Below are positions 9,922 through 17,943 of a stretch of DNA of 44,815 nt, piece by piece. The stretch is from positions 1 to 44,815 of the forward strand of contig CAMYJU010000019.1 of NCBI GenBank assembly GCA_947258795.1. Reading direction: 5' to 3'. The stretch comes from an uncultured Gammaproteobacteria bacterium. GTDB taxonomy: Bacteria > Pseudomonadota > Gammaproteobacteria > DRJJ01. Numbering within the stretch: position 1 is the stretch's first letter; every line of letters starts with the position of its first letter. The notes under the pieces are model-generated. The model ran no database searches. It worked only from the letters and a program-made list of their open reading frames with translations, and was not told where the DNA came from. Both the position numbers and the translations under genes were made by a program.

Positions 9922-10854
9922 ATGACAGACATTCCGCAACCGGGTATTCGCAAACTGCTGTCGCCGCGTTACTGGCCAAGCTGGATCGGCTTTGGCCTGT
10001 TGCGACTGATCGCGCTGCTGCCCTATCCGGCCGGCCTGGTCGTCGGACGGATGCTTGGTCAGTTGCTGCACCTGTTGCCACTGCCAACCCGCCAGATTGC
10101 TCGAATCAATATCGACCTGTGCTTTCCCGAGCTGCCAGAAAAAGAACGTACACGCATCTTGCGCGATCATTTCATCTCACTGGGCATCAGCCTGGTCGAA
10201 ACCGCGTACAGCTGGTGGGGAACCGGCAAAAAGGTAATGAACCGTTACCGCATTGAAGGACTGGAACATCTGCAGGAGGCAAAAAGCAAAGGCAATGGCG
10301 TGATCCTGCTGAATGCGCATTTCACCACCCTGGAACTGGGCGGCTGCCTGATTGGCAAGCACACGCGGCTGGCCGCGATGTACCGCGACCAGAAAAACCT
10401 GCTTGCGGACCGCATCATGTTTCAAGGGCGCAGTAAAAACGCGGACATTGTCATTCATCGCAATGACATACGCAGCCTGCTCAAGGCGCTGAAAGACGAC
10501 TACGCCGTCTGGTACGCACCGGACCAGAACTATGCCGGCAGCAACCATGCCTTCGTGCCGTTCTTCGGCATACCGGCTGCAACCAATACCGCCACCGCGC
10601 GTATCGCCAAGACCAGCGGTGCCGCTGTGGTGCCGTTTTTACAGTACCGCGACGACAACAATAATTATCACCTGGTGATCGAGCCGGCACTGAAAGACTT
10701 TCCGGGTGATGACCTGGTGGCGGCCACGGCCCGGATCAATCAGGTCATCGAGGCGCAGATACGCCAGGCGCCGGCGCAGTATTTGTGGGTACACCGGCGC
10801 TTCAAGAACCGCCCGGAGGGTGTCGACCCGGTATACCCGGGTCAGAAAACCTGA
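9922..10854 (+). CDS. lpxL: Lipid A acyltransferase (LpxL/HtrB family)
   Basis: This 310-residue inner-membrane enzyme transfers a secondary acyl chain to Kdo2-lipid IVA. It has an N-terminal hydrophobic segment (about residues 22-52), the catalytic HX4E motif HFTTLE (His133, Glu138) after GVILLNA, YRDQKN, and the APDQNYAG and FFGIPAATNTATARIA blocks. LpxL, LpxM and LpxP paralogs differ in acyl donor and order of addition, which cannot be settled here; lpxL is the best general name. The gene is divergent from waaA and ends six bases from the convergent hldD stop. Confidence 0.88.
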   Translation: MTDIPQPGIRKLLSPRYWPSWIGFGLLRLIALLPYPAGLVVGRMLGQLLHLLPLPTRQIARINIDLCFPELPEKERTRILRDHFISLGISLVETAYSWWGTGKKVMNRYRIEGLEHLQEAKSKGNGVILLNAHFTTLELGGCLIGKHTRLAAMYRDQKNLLADRIMFQGRSKNADIVIHRNDIRSLLKALKDDYAVWYAPDQNYAGSNHAFVPFFGIPAATNTATARIAKTSGAAVVPFLQYRDDNNNYHLVIEPALKDFPGDDLVAATARINQVIEAQIRQAPAQYLWVHRRFKNRPEGVDPVYPGQKT

Positions 10855-10860
10855 AGCGGA

Positions 10861-11817
10861 TCAGGCTGTCTGTTGCTGGTCACGCAACCAGTCCAGGTAG
10901 TCCTTCACGCCCTGCTCGACGGTACGAAACGCAACATCACAACCCGTCTCAAGCAATTTGCTCATGTCGGCCTCGGTAAAACTCTGGTAACGACCGGCCA
11001 GTTGCTCAGGGAACGGGATGTATTCCAGCCTGCCGCGGCCGTGCCAGTTGATCACTGCATTGGCAACATCATTAAAGCTCTGGCTGTTGCCAGTACCCAG
11101 ATTGAAGATACCTGACTGCTCCGGGTGATCCAGAAACCACAGCTTGGCCGCGACCGCATCACCGACATAGATAAAGTCGCGGCGCTGTTCGCCGTTACCG
11201 TAACCGTCACAGCCCTCGAACAGTTTCGCGACGCCGTTATCCATCACCTGGTGATGGAAGTGCCAGGCCACACTGGACATAGTGCCCTTGTGCTGCTCAC
11301 GCGGACCATAGACATTGAAGAAACGGAAACCGGCTATCTGGATCGATGCGTCGGGTAATGAACGACGTACATACTGGTCAAACAGGAACTTCGAATAGGC
11401 GTAGACGTTTTTCGGTTTTTCATATTGCCGCTCTTCCCTGAATACCGGCCCGTCACCATAAACCGAGGCCGAAGAGGCATACAGAAACGACGCCTGCTTG
11501 TCCATGCACAGTTGCAACATGCGCTTGGAATACTCAAAGTTATTGCGCATCATGTACTGGCCGTCCCATTCGGTGGTGGCCGAACAGGCGCCTTCATGAA
11601 ACACCGCCTGGATATCACCGAAATCGACACCCTGATCCAGCCGGGCGATAAAATCGTCCCGATCCAGATAGTCGGCGATCTCGCAGTCAGCCAGGTTCTG
11701 GAACTTGCTGCCGTCCTTCAGGTGATCAACCACCAGGATGTCATCGACACCACGCTGATTGAGCGCCTTGACGATATTACTGCCGATAAAACCGGCACCG
11801 CCGGTAACGATAATCAT
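10861..11817 (-). CDS. hldD: ADP-L-glycero-D-manno-heptose 6-epimerase
   Basis: HldD is the last enzyme of ADP-heptose synthesis, inverting C6 of ADP-D-glycero-D-manno-heptose. The 318-residue extended SDR has the nucleotide-binding GGAGFIGSN at residues 6-14, an SS-ASVYGDG block, the catalytic YAYSK (Tyr139, Lys143), FFNVYGPRE and the C-terminal sugar-binding region with the [10 protein letters not shown] family signature. It follows hldE on the same strand after 37 bases, so two steps of one pathway are encoded together. Confidence 0.97.
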   Translation of the reverse strand: MIIVTGGAGFIGSNIVKALNQRGVDDILVVDHLKDGSKFQNLADCEIADYLDRDDFIARLDQGVDFGDIQAVFHEGACSATTEWDGQYMMRNNFEYSKRMLQLCMDKQASFLYASSASVYGDGPVFREERQYEKPKNVYAYSKFLFDQYVRRSLPDASIQIAGFRFFNVYGPREQHKGTMSSVAWHFHHQVMDNGVAKLFEGCDGYGNGEQRRDFIYVGDAVAAKLWFLDHPEQSGIFNLGTGNSQSFNDVANAVINWHGRGRLEYIPFPEQLAGRYQSFTEADMSKLLETGCDVAFRTVEQGVKDYLDWLRDQQQTA

Positions 11818-11854
11818 GAATCCGGATACCTTTTATCTTGTTGGGTAAGCTGGG

Positions 11855-13288
11855 CTAATCACGTCTGCTCTGTATGGTTTCAATCAGCGAGGTGGTTGAA
11901 AAACCGTCATGAAAATCCAGTATGACCACATCGCCACCCTGTTCCCTGACACAATCCGCACCGGCAATTTCCTCAGGGCGATAGTCCCCGCCCTTGACCA
12001 GCACATCGGGTTGTAGCGCACAAATCAGCCGCTCGGGGGTATCTTCCGAAAACGCAATCACCCAGTCCACACAGTCCAGCGCGGCCATCACCTGAGCACG
12101 GTCTGCCAGCGTATTCAGCGGACGACCGGGACCTTTTAGCCGTGTTACCGAATCGTCGTCATTCAGCGCCACAATCAGGCGGTCACCCAACTGCCTGGCC
12201 TGTTGCAAGTAACGCACATGACCCGGGTGCAGGATATCAAAGCAGCCATTGGTCATGACGATGCGCTCCTGGTGGGCGCGTGACACCTCTATGCGCTCCA
12301 GTAATGCGGTCTGATCCAGCAGCTCGCCGTCATATTGCTCGGCCTGGTGCAGGGCGCGTTTCATCTCGGCTACCGATACAGTCGCCGTACCGAGTTTGCC
12401 GACCACGATGCCTGCGGCGAGGTTGGCCATCGCCATCGCGTCTGCTGCTGACTGACCGCTTGCGATCACCGCTGCGATCACCGAAATCACCGTATCACCG
12501 GCACCGGTTACATCGTATACCTCCTGTGCCAGGGTGGGCAGATGGACCGGTGGCTGACCGGTCTGCAACAGGCTCATGCCGTGCTCACCACGCGTAACCA
12601 GCAAGGCATCCAGCCCGAGCTCGGACATCATCGCCAGACCGCGCTCGACCAGTTGTTGCAGCGAATCGCAGGCACCCACTGCGGCCTCAAATTCCGACAG
12701 ATTCGGGGTAATCAGGGTCGCGCCCCGGTAACGGGAAAAGTCCTGACCCTTGGGATCGACCAGTACCGGCTTGCCGGCCGTCCTGGCCACGGCAATCAGG
12801 GCGCTGATGTTCGCCAGGGTGCCCTTGCCATAATCAGATAACACCACGACATCGGCATCCGGCAACAGGGCCTCGAACCCGGGCAGCAACTGTTCGGCCA
12901 TCATGCCGGTGAAACCGTCTTCATAATCGAGCCGGATCAATTGCTGGTTTCGACTGATAATCCGCAGCTTGCTGACCGTGGTGCAGTCCATCTGTTGTAG
13001 CAATTCAGCATTAACCTCTTCGTCCCTGAGGATGTCGCCCAGTATATCGGCCGCGGTATCATCGCCGACCAGTGCCAGCAGGTCAGCCTTTGCACCCAGG
13101 GTGGTGATATTCAGCGCGACATTGCCGGCACCTCCGAGTCGCACCTCTTCACGACCGACGTGCACCACCGGGACCGGCGCCTCTGGCGAAATACGCTGCG
13201 TTTGCCCATACAGGTAGCGGTCGAGCATCAGGTCGCCGACCACCAGGACACGTGCATTTGAAAAATCAGGGACTTTGGGTGCTTGCAT
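11855..13288 (-). CDS. hldE: Bifunctional heptose-7-phosphate kinase/heptose-1-phosphate adenylyltransferase
   Basis: This 477-residue fusion has the normal domain order. Residues 1 to about 318 form a PfkB/ribokinase-type sugar kinase: LVVGDLMLDRY, GGAGNVALN, and the catalytic VTGAGDTVISV near residue 265. The C-terminal domain is a nucleotidyltransferase with TNGCFDILHPGH (HxGH) and a late LIETIQ segment. It phosphorylates heptose-7-phosphate at C1 and later adenylylates heptose-1-phosphate. It is first of the hldE-hldD pair and lies 14 bases after a glycosyltransferase gene. The Shine-Dalgarno is weak. Confidence 0.97.
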   Translation of the reverse strand: MQAPKVPDFSNARVLVVGDLMLDRYLYGQTQRISPEAPVPVVHVGREEVRLGGAGNVALNITTLGAKADLLALVGDDTAADILGDILRDEEVNAELLQQMDCTTVSKLRIISRNQQLIRLDYEDGFTGMMAEQLLPGFEALLPDADVVVLSDYGKGTLANISALIAVARTAGKPVLVDPKGQDFSRYRGATLITPNLSEFEAAVGACDSLQQLVERGLAMMSELGLDALLVTRGEHGMSLLQTGQPPVHLPTLAQEVYDVTGAGDTVISVIAAVIASGQSAADAMAMANLAAGIVVGKLGTATVSVAEMKRALHQAEQYDGELLDQTALLERIEVSRAHQERIVMTNGCFDILHPGHVRYLQQARQLGDRLIVALNDDDSVTRLKGPGRPLNTLADRAQVMAALDCVDWVIAFSEDTPERLICALQPDVLVKGGDYRPEEIAGADCVREQGGDVVILDFHDGFSTTSLIETIQSRRD

Positions 13289-13302
13289 GACAGCAAATCA
13301 TA

Positions 13303-14394
13303 TCACAGGCGCAGGCCTTCACAGTACCAGGACTGTTGCTCGAACAGTTCACGCAGCGCGCTATGTGCCATTTCAGGCGTAATCATCTTCATGCAACTGT
13401 GATGATCGCAGTGTTGGACGCAGTAACAGTTGATACAGGGTAAATCGGCCTGTAGCGTAATCACATTGTCCCCGGCCGGTTTCACCCGCGCCGGGTCGGT
13501 CGGCCCACAGATCACCAGCATCGGTCGCTCTGCAGCCGATACCATATGCCCGGTACCGGTATCATTGCCAACCGTCAGGCAGGCATCCTGCGCCAGTGGC
13601 ACAATATCCATCAACTCGGTCTGGCCACACAGATTGACCGCAAAGTCTGCGCACGCATCGCTGATCGCGTCGCACTCCTTCATCTCGTCACGGGCGCCAA
13701 TGATCACGATATGACGCAGACCGGCCTGGTGCAGGCGCTGCCCCAGACCGATATAGTTATCCTCACCCCAGCGTTTAAGATAGCCCGCCGCCTGGCAGCC
13801 CGGCAGTAACAGCGCGTATTGGCCGGGCTGCAATTGATGTTCCTGCTGTAATGCCTGCACCCGGTCGATATTACGCTGCGGGATATGTAACACCGGCCGG
13901 GGCGTTACTGCCGCTATCCCGGCCAATTCGATAGCGGCACGATAGCGTTTCAGCGCATGCACGGTATTATGCGGCATGTCGCCTGGTGCAATATTGAACG
14001 GCCAGCGCGTAGTGTTACCAATACGCCAGCGGATACCGGCGCCGAACAGCTGCGCCAGTCCCAGCATGATCGCCGAGCGGTCAGTGGTCTGCAGATCGAC
14101 CACCATGTCATAACGGCCTGCACGCACGACCCTGATCCATTTGATTGCATTGCGCAGGCGTGCACCTTTGTTGCGTACATCAATACTGATAATGCGACTG
14201 AAGCGATCGTCCTGCTCGAACAGCGGCGCCCAGGCAGGCAGGGTGTTCAGATGAATTTCTGCGTCCGGAAACGCGCGCGCCAGATCCTCGAATATCGTGG
14301 TTGATAGCACCACGTCACCCATCGCGCTCCACTTGACCACCAGTATGCGCCGGATGTTGTCGTTGACCGCCTGCCTGCTATCCCGTTTAGCCAT
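13303..14394 (-). CDS. Glycosyltransferase family 9 (heptosyltransferase-like)
   Basis: This 363-residue GT-B enzyme resembles ADP-heptose:LPS heptosyltransferases. It starts RRILVVKWSAMGDVVLSTTIFEDLARAFPDAEI, split between the family's nucleotide-fold strand and first helix, and later has LLLPGCQAAGYLKRWGEDNY and the donor-site VGNDTGTGHMVSA with CGPTDPARV. The Cys-rich end (CINCYCVQHC, then CMKMI) is frequent in the family. ADP-heptose is the probable donor given hldE/hldD next door, but which core heptose it adds is unknown. The start has GGGAG upstream and directly follows the stop of the family 4 glycosyltransferase gene. Confidence 0.9.
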   Translation of the reverse strand: MAKRDSRQAVNDNIRRILVVKWSAMGDVVLSTTIFEDLARAFPDAEIHLNTLPAWAPLFEQDDRFSRIISIDVRNKGARLRNAIKWIRVVRAGRYDMVVDLQTTDRSAIMLGLAQLFGAGIRWRIGNTTRWPFNIAPGDMPHNTVHALKRYRAAIELAGIAAVTPRPVLHIPQRNIDRVQALQQEHQLQPGQYALLLPGCQAAGYLKRWGEDNYIGLGQRLHQAGLRHIVIIGARDEMKECDAISDACADFAVNLCGQTELMDIVPLAQDACLTVGNDTGTGHMVSAAERPMLVICGPTDPARVKPAGDNVITLQADLPCINCYCVQHCDHHSCMKMITPEMAHSALRELFEQQSWYCEGLRL

Positions 14395-15513
14395 CTATGC
14401 TCCCGGAGCTGTCTCGGCCAGTGAGCGATACAGGCCCAGCGTTGCATCCAGCATGCCTGCCAGCGTGTAGGAATGCCCTTCATGTACCGGCGCCGCCTGG
14501 CCCTCGAGGATGCCACTCACTTTTTGCGTTAATTCCACAAGCTGGCCCGGCGCCACCCGGCCATCGGGATACAGCGTTTGCATGATCTCACCGACACCGC
14601 CATGGTCATAGGCCACCACCGGGCGGCCCAGGCTTAACGCCTCGAGCACGGTACGCCCGAACGATTCCGGTTTGCCGGATAATGAAAGCACCACATCGGA
14701 GACAGCGTAAATGGCCTTCAGGTCTTGCCTGGCACCGGTCATGATGATGTAGTCACCCAGGCCCGATGCCTGGATATGCTGGCGAATTTCCCCGGCATAC
14801 CTTTTCCGACGCGGATCTTCTCCACCAACGATCAGGCCATAGACCCGTTTGCCGTTACGGTGCAATGCCGCTATCAGATCGATAAAGTCACGATGCCCTT
14901 TCAGCCGCGTGAGACGCCCGGGCAGGGTCAACACCTGCGCCGATTGCAACTGTGGATACTCGGTATACCATGGCCCCAGCCAGCCCTGTGGTGGCTGGTA
15001 GCCATATGGATACCTGTCAGGATCGATACCCCGTGGGATCACCACGATACGCTCCGGGTTCAGTCGTGGATAGTGTTCGAGCAGGAAGTCCCGTACCGTG
15101 TCGGATACCGCAATCACCTTCTCACCACGGGTCATGATTTCACTGTAACGACTGACCGAATACAGGCCGTGCACCGTGGTCACCAGGTGCGGGCGATTGC
15201 CGGCGGGCATGCCTTTCCAGGCCAGGTAAGCAATCCATGCCGGCATGCGCGAACGCAGATGCAGGATATCGACCTGCTCGCGCTGCAGGAGTCGGCGCAA
15301 CGGCCGGATATGCCGGGCAGTGAGTAGCGACTTGCGCCCCACATCTATACGGATATGCTCGCTGCCATCGAACTGTAGTTGTTCGACCAGCCGGCCACCG
15401 GCAGAAATGACAATGGAGCGATGACCGCCCTCGACCAGCGCCTTCGCAACCTCCAGTGTACCGCGTTCGACCCCACCACTCTCCAGTGCCGGTAATACCT
15501 GTACCACGGTCAT
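14395..15513 (-). CDS. Glycosyltransferase family 4 protein
   Basis: This GT-B glycosyltransferase has about 372 residues. The N-terminal motif TVVQVLPALESGGVERG is the glycine-rich acceptor-side loop. In the C-terminal half, LPGRLTRLKGHRDFI and the donor motif ESFGRTVLEALSLGRPVVA (EX7E type) are plain. It probably acts on LPS core or surface glycan in the cytoplasm. Start choice is uncertain: ATGs at 15513, 15528, 15543 and 15552 are all in frame. 15513 was chosen because it begins the conserved domain and lies six bases past the upstream stop; longer versions overlap the ELM1-like gene. Confidence 0.88.
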   Translation of the reverse strand: MTVVQVLPALESGGVERGTLEVAKALVEGGHRSIVISAGGRLVEQLQFDGSEHIRIDVGRKSLLTARHIRPLRRLLQREQVDILHLRSRMPAWIAYLAWKGMPAGNRPHLVTTVHGLYSVSRYSEIMTRGEKVIAVSDTVRDFLLEHYPRLNPERIVVIPRGIDPDRYPYGYQPPQGWLGPWYTEYPQLQSAQVLTLPGRLTRLKGHRDFIDLIAALHRNGKRVYGLIVGGEDPRRKRYAGEIRQHIQASGLGDYIIMTGARQDLKAIYAVSDVVLSLSGKPESFGRTVLEALSLGRPVVAYDHGGVGEIMQTLYPDGRVAPGQLVELTQKVSGILEGQAAPVHEGHSYTLAGMLDATLGLYRSLAETAPGA

Positions 15514-15518
15514 CGCAT

Positions 15519-16409
15519 CTATCGCCATTGTTGTACGATCCATTCTGCGCATCGAGCGGATTCATGCAATTGCTGAGCCGGCTGATGTAGCGCCTGACCC
15601 TGTTGCCACTGGCTATAGCTCACCAGCATATTGTCCTCGATCAAGCTGTCCACACCCCGGGTAATACGGTTGTGTTGTTTCCGGTCGACCTCGATCAGGC
15701 CACAACGGGCACCGGCGGTCAGGGCCTCGTAAATCATCGACACACTGTCCTCGCTGATCCAGATGGTTTCAGCGCGGCCCATTTGCACAGGCAACCAGCC
15801 GGCATCGGTGTGCTCGGCCGCCACCCAGTTGATATGGTCGAGCTGATCGAGCCTGACTGACAGGTCAGCCGGTGTGCGTCTGGAACCGGCCACGGTCCAG
15901 CGCTGTTCGGGTGCGGAACAAATATTGGTAATTTGCCGGATCACCGCGTCATTGTCCCAGTCATAGTGACGCGACGGACCACCGATCAGAATCAGGCCGT
16001 TACCCGGTTCACGACCAGCGGCCGGGGTAATCCGGTTGAGTACGCCGCGGGTGGTCAGGACATTGGTTCGGGCCGCGACCTGGTCGTGCTCGGGTACGAT
16101 ACACAGATCAAACCATGACATCGGCAAACTGGGTTTCATTAACACCACGGAGCGGGCGCCGGTCGCACGACTTGCCGCCAGCACTGACAGATGGGTGGCG
16201 TGCCCGGCGCCCAGCACCAGCCAGGGTTCGGGTAAAGCATCCGCTTGCGGATAACGACCGCCGAGCAGCACCTTGAGTGCCTGCATCAGCGACAGAGGCT
16301 GCAGCTTGCACACCTGTATATCCATGCGCGCGGACAACGCATGTAACAGGCCGAGGGTCTGATTTTCATGCCCGGGTTTTCCGTCTGTGAAATAACAGAC
16401 TACAGGCAT
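15519..16409 (-). CDS. ELM1-like protein (mitochondrial fission ELM1 family, DUF1022)
   Basis: This 296-residue protein matches the ELM1/DUF1022 family, first named from a plant mitochondrial fission factor and widespread in proteobacteria. Diagnostic parts are FTDGKPGHENQTLGL at the start, VLGAGHATHLSVLAA, LMKPSLPMSWFDLCIVPEHD, LIGGPSRHYDWD, and the late ISEDSVSMIYEALTAGARCG, which recalls a GT-B nucleotide-sugar site. A glycosyltransferase-like role in surface glycan synthesis is inferred from the fold and from the two glycosyltransferase genes downstream. The start has GAGGTAA eight bases upstream. The biochemical function is not established. Confidence 0.82.
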   Translation of the reverse strand: MPVVCYFTDGKPGHENQTLGLLHALSARMDIQVCKLQPLSLMQALKVLLGGRYPQADALPEPWLVLGAGHATHLSVLAASRATGARSVVLMKPSLPMSWFDLCIVPEHDQVAARTNVLTTRGVLNRITPAAGREPGNGLILIGGPSRHYDWDNDAVIRQITNICSAPEQRWTVAGSRRTPADLSVRLDQLDHINWVAAEHTDAGWLPVQMGRAETIWISEDSVSMIYEALTAGARCGLIEVDRKQHNRITRGVDSLIEDNMLVSYSQWQQGQALHQPAQQLHESARCAEWIVQQWR

Positions 16410-16545
16410 GTTCTATTTACCTCATTAGTGTCCTGTCCCATAACCATGCAAGTAACAGCTGTTAAGTTCCTGACTTTACCGGAATGAAGAGTGAATAAAA
16501 AAACAACGAAGACATGATTTGTTTTTCTCAAAATCGATAGCAATC

Positions 16546-16643
16546 CCTTCTCCCTGAGGGAGAAGGTTAGGATGAGGGAATAAATAAGACAACGATTTTC
16601 TAATATGATCCCCTCACCCCGACCCTCTCCCTAAGGGAGAGGG
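16546..16643. repeat. Interspersed double-hairpin element, copy 1
   Basis: Two near-perfect palindromes bracket about 56 bases of mostly AT-rich DNA. The left one, at 16546-16566, has 10-base arms (CCTTCTCCCT, one base, its complement). The right one, at 16623-16643, has arms CCCTCTCCCT. A second copy in the opposite orientation begins at 44726. The arrangement recalls REP doublets or a miniature mobile element. It fills most of the 255-base gap between the ELM1-like and zinc-finger genes and could act as a terminator. Confidence 0.8.
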
Positions 16644-16664
16644 GGTTTATGGGATACTTAAGAT

Positions 16665-16865
16665 TTAATCCTTGAGGACGTATTCAGCGCTGCAATATGG
16701 ACAGGTTGCCTTACCGCTGTCCTCGATCGGCAGGAATACCCGTGGATGCGAATTCCACAGGCTCATGCCATCCATTGGACAATGCAGTGGCAGGTCCTTG
16801 CGGCTCACCTCGTAGCGGTTTTCCGCGTTGGGTGTAATTTGTTCCTGTGTGTCTACCTGTGCCAT
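16665..16865 (-). CDS. CHCC zinc-finger domain protein
   Basis: This 66-residue protein carries a zf-CHCC domain: Cys29 in HCPMDG, His40 in NSHPRVFLPIED, and Cys55/Cys58 in CPYCSAEYVL form the predicted zinc site. The same domain occurs in the mitochondrial complex I subunit NDUFS6; bacterial versions are small and of unknown role. ATG 16865 begins the conserved protein; the frame continues upstream into ilvE without family similarity. It lies 28 bases downstream of ilvE and is likely co-transcribed with it. Confidence 0.88.
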   Translation of the reverse strand: MAQVDTQEQITPNAENRYEVSRKDLPLHCPMDGMSLWNSHPRVFLPIEDSGKATCPYCSAEYVLKD

Positions 16866-16893
16866 GTTGATACCTTGATTGCTGGTTGTGATC

Positions 16894-17817
16894 CTAGATA
16901 TAGGCAAGCCATTCCGGGTACAGGTCGCTGCGTCCGTGTACCTGGTCGAAATAGGCCTCCTGTAGCTGTTTGGTGATCGGGCCACGCTCACCATTACCGA
17001 TTGCACGACCATCCAGTTCACGGATTGGTGTGACTTCAGCGGCGGTGCCGGTAAAAAAGGCCTCGTCGGCGATATAGATTTCATCGCGGGTTATGCGCCT
17101 TTCGTACAGGTCCAGCCCCATTTCGGCTGCCAATGCGAATATGGTATTGCGGGTAATACCGTCCAGCGCTGAGGTCAGGTCCGGTGTATACAGCATACCA
17201 TCGCGTACGATAAAGATGTTCTCGCCGCTGCCTTCCATCACATAACCGGATGTGTCCAGCAACAATGCCTCGTCATAACCGTCATGCATGGCCTCGGCCA
17301 GCGCCATCATCGAATTGATATAGTGACCATTGGCCTTGGCGCGACACATGGTGACATTGACATGGTGACGTGAGAACGAAGAGGTCTTTACTCGTATACC
17401 CTTCTCGATACCCTCGCTACCGAGGTAGGCGCCCATATCCCAGGCGGCAATCATGACGTGAACCCTGAGGTTGTCAGCACGCAGACCCATGCCTTCAGAA
17501 CCGTAAAACACCATAGGACGCAAATAGGCCGAACTGAGATTGTTCTCGCGTACTGCATCGATCATCGCCTGGTTGATTTCCTGCTTGTCGAACGGCATGG
17601 ACATATTCACGATATGGGCCGAATTGAACAGCCGGCCGGTGTGTTCACGCATGCGGAAAATGGCCGTACCCTGTTCAGCCGCATAGGCGCGCACCCCTTC
17701 AAACACCCCCATGCCGTAATGCAGGGTATGGGTCAGCACGTGCACATTGGCATCGCGCCAGGGCACCATTTCTCCATCCATCCAGATGACGCCATCGCGG
17801 TCGGCCATCGTTGACAT
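16894..17817 (-). CDS. ilvE: Branched-chain amino acid aminotransferase
   Basis: This fold-type IV PLP aminotransferase makes the final step of leucine, isoleucine and valine synthesis. The 307-residue length matches the family. LHYGMGVFEGVRAY and the PLP lysine in CRAKANGHYINS (Lys161) are present, as are EGSGENIFIV and the C-terminal FFTGTAAEVTPI. The ATG at 17817 is preceded by GAGGTGA. A probable sigma70 promoter lies just upstream. The gene lies downstream of glnE, an order shared with pseudomonads. Confidence 0.97.
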   Translation of the reverse strand: MSTMADRDGVIWMDGEMVPWRDANVHVLTHTLHYGMGVFEGVRAYAAEQGTAIFRMREHTGRLFNSAHIVNMSMPFDKQEINQAMIDAVRENNLSSAYLRPMVFYGSEGMGLRADNLRVHVMIAAWDMGAYLGSEGIEKGIRVKTSSFSRHHVNVTMCRAKANGHYINSMMALAEAMHDGYDEALLLDTSGYVMEGSGENIFIVRDGMLYTPDLTSALDGITRNTIFALAAEMGLDLYERRITRDEIYIADEAFFTGTAAEVTPIRELDGRAIGNGERGPITKQLQEAYFDQVHGRSDLYPEWLAYI

Positions 17818-17858
17818 GCAATCACCTCGTACTGTTCATTCGATTATTCGGATCGATC

Positions 17859-17888
17859 ATTGTAGCCGATTTTGCCAGGCCCTGTTAA
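17859..17888 (-). promoter_or_regulatory. Likely sigma70 promoter for ilvE
   Basis: On the minus strand TTAACA (17888-17883) and TACAAT (17864-17859) each match consensus at five of six bases, with an 18-base spacer. The -10 box lies about 40 bases before the ilvE ATG, within the gap after glnE, so ilvE can be transcribed independently. Confidence 0.6.
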
Positions 17889-17907
17889 CACTGAATCAAC
17901 AGGCCTG
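17876..17907. other. Inverted repeat in the glnE-ilvE gap
   Basis: On the plus strand CAGGCC-CTGTT and AACAGGCCTG pair with one bulged base around a short loop. It overlaps the -35 side of the ilvE promoter. It could be the glnE 3' hairpin, though no T-run follows, or an operator. Confidence 0.45.
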
Positions 17908-17943
17908 GTCGCGTGTACCGGACATCAGCGGAGGGAGGGGGGG

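Noticed and set aside
13303-13420. Cys-rich C-terminus of the family 9 glycosyltransferase as a new metal site
   Set aside because: Similar Cys clusters near the C-terminus are common in heptosyltransferase-like proteins, so this is a family trait rather than a novelty.
16480-16664. CRISPR-like array suggested by repeated CCCTCTCCC blocks
   Set aside because: There are only two palindromes, of different sequence, without evenly spaced spacers or cas genes; the match with 44726 shows a dispersed repeat instead.
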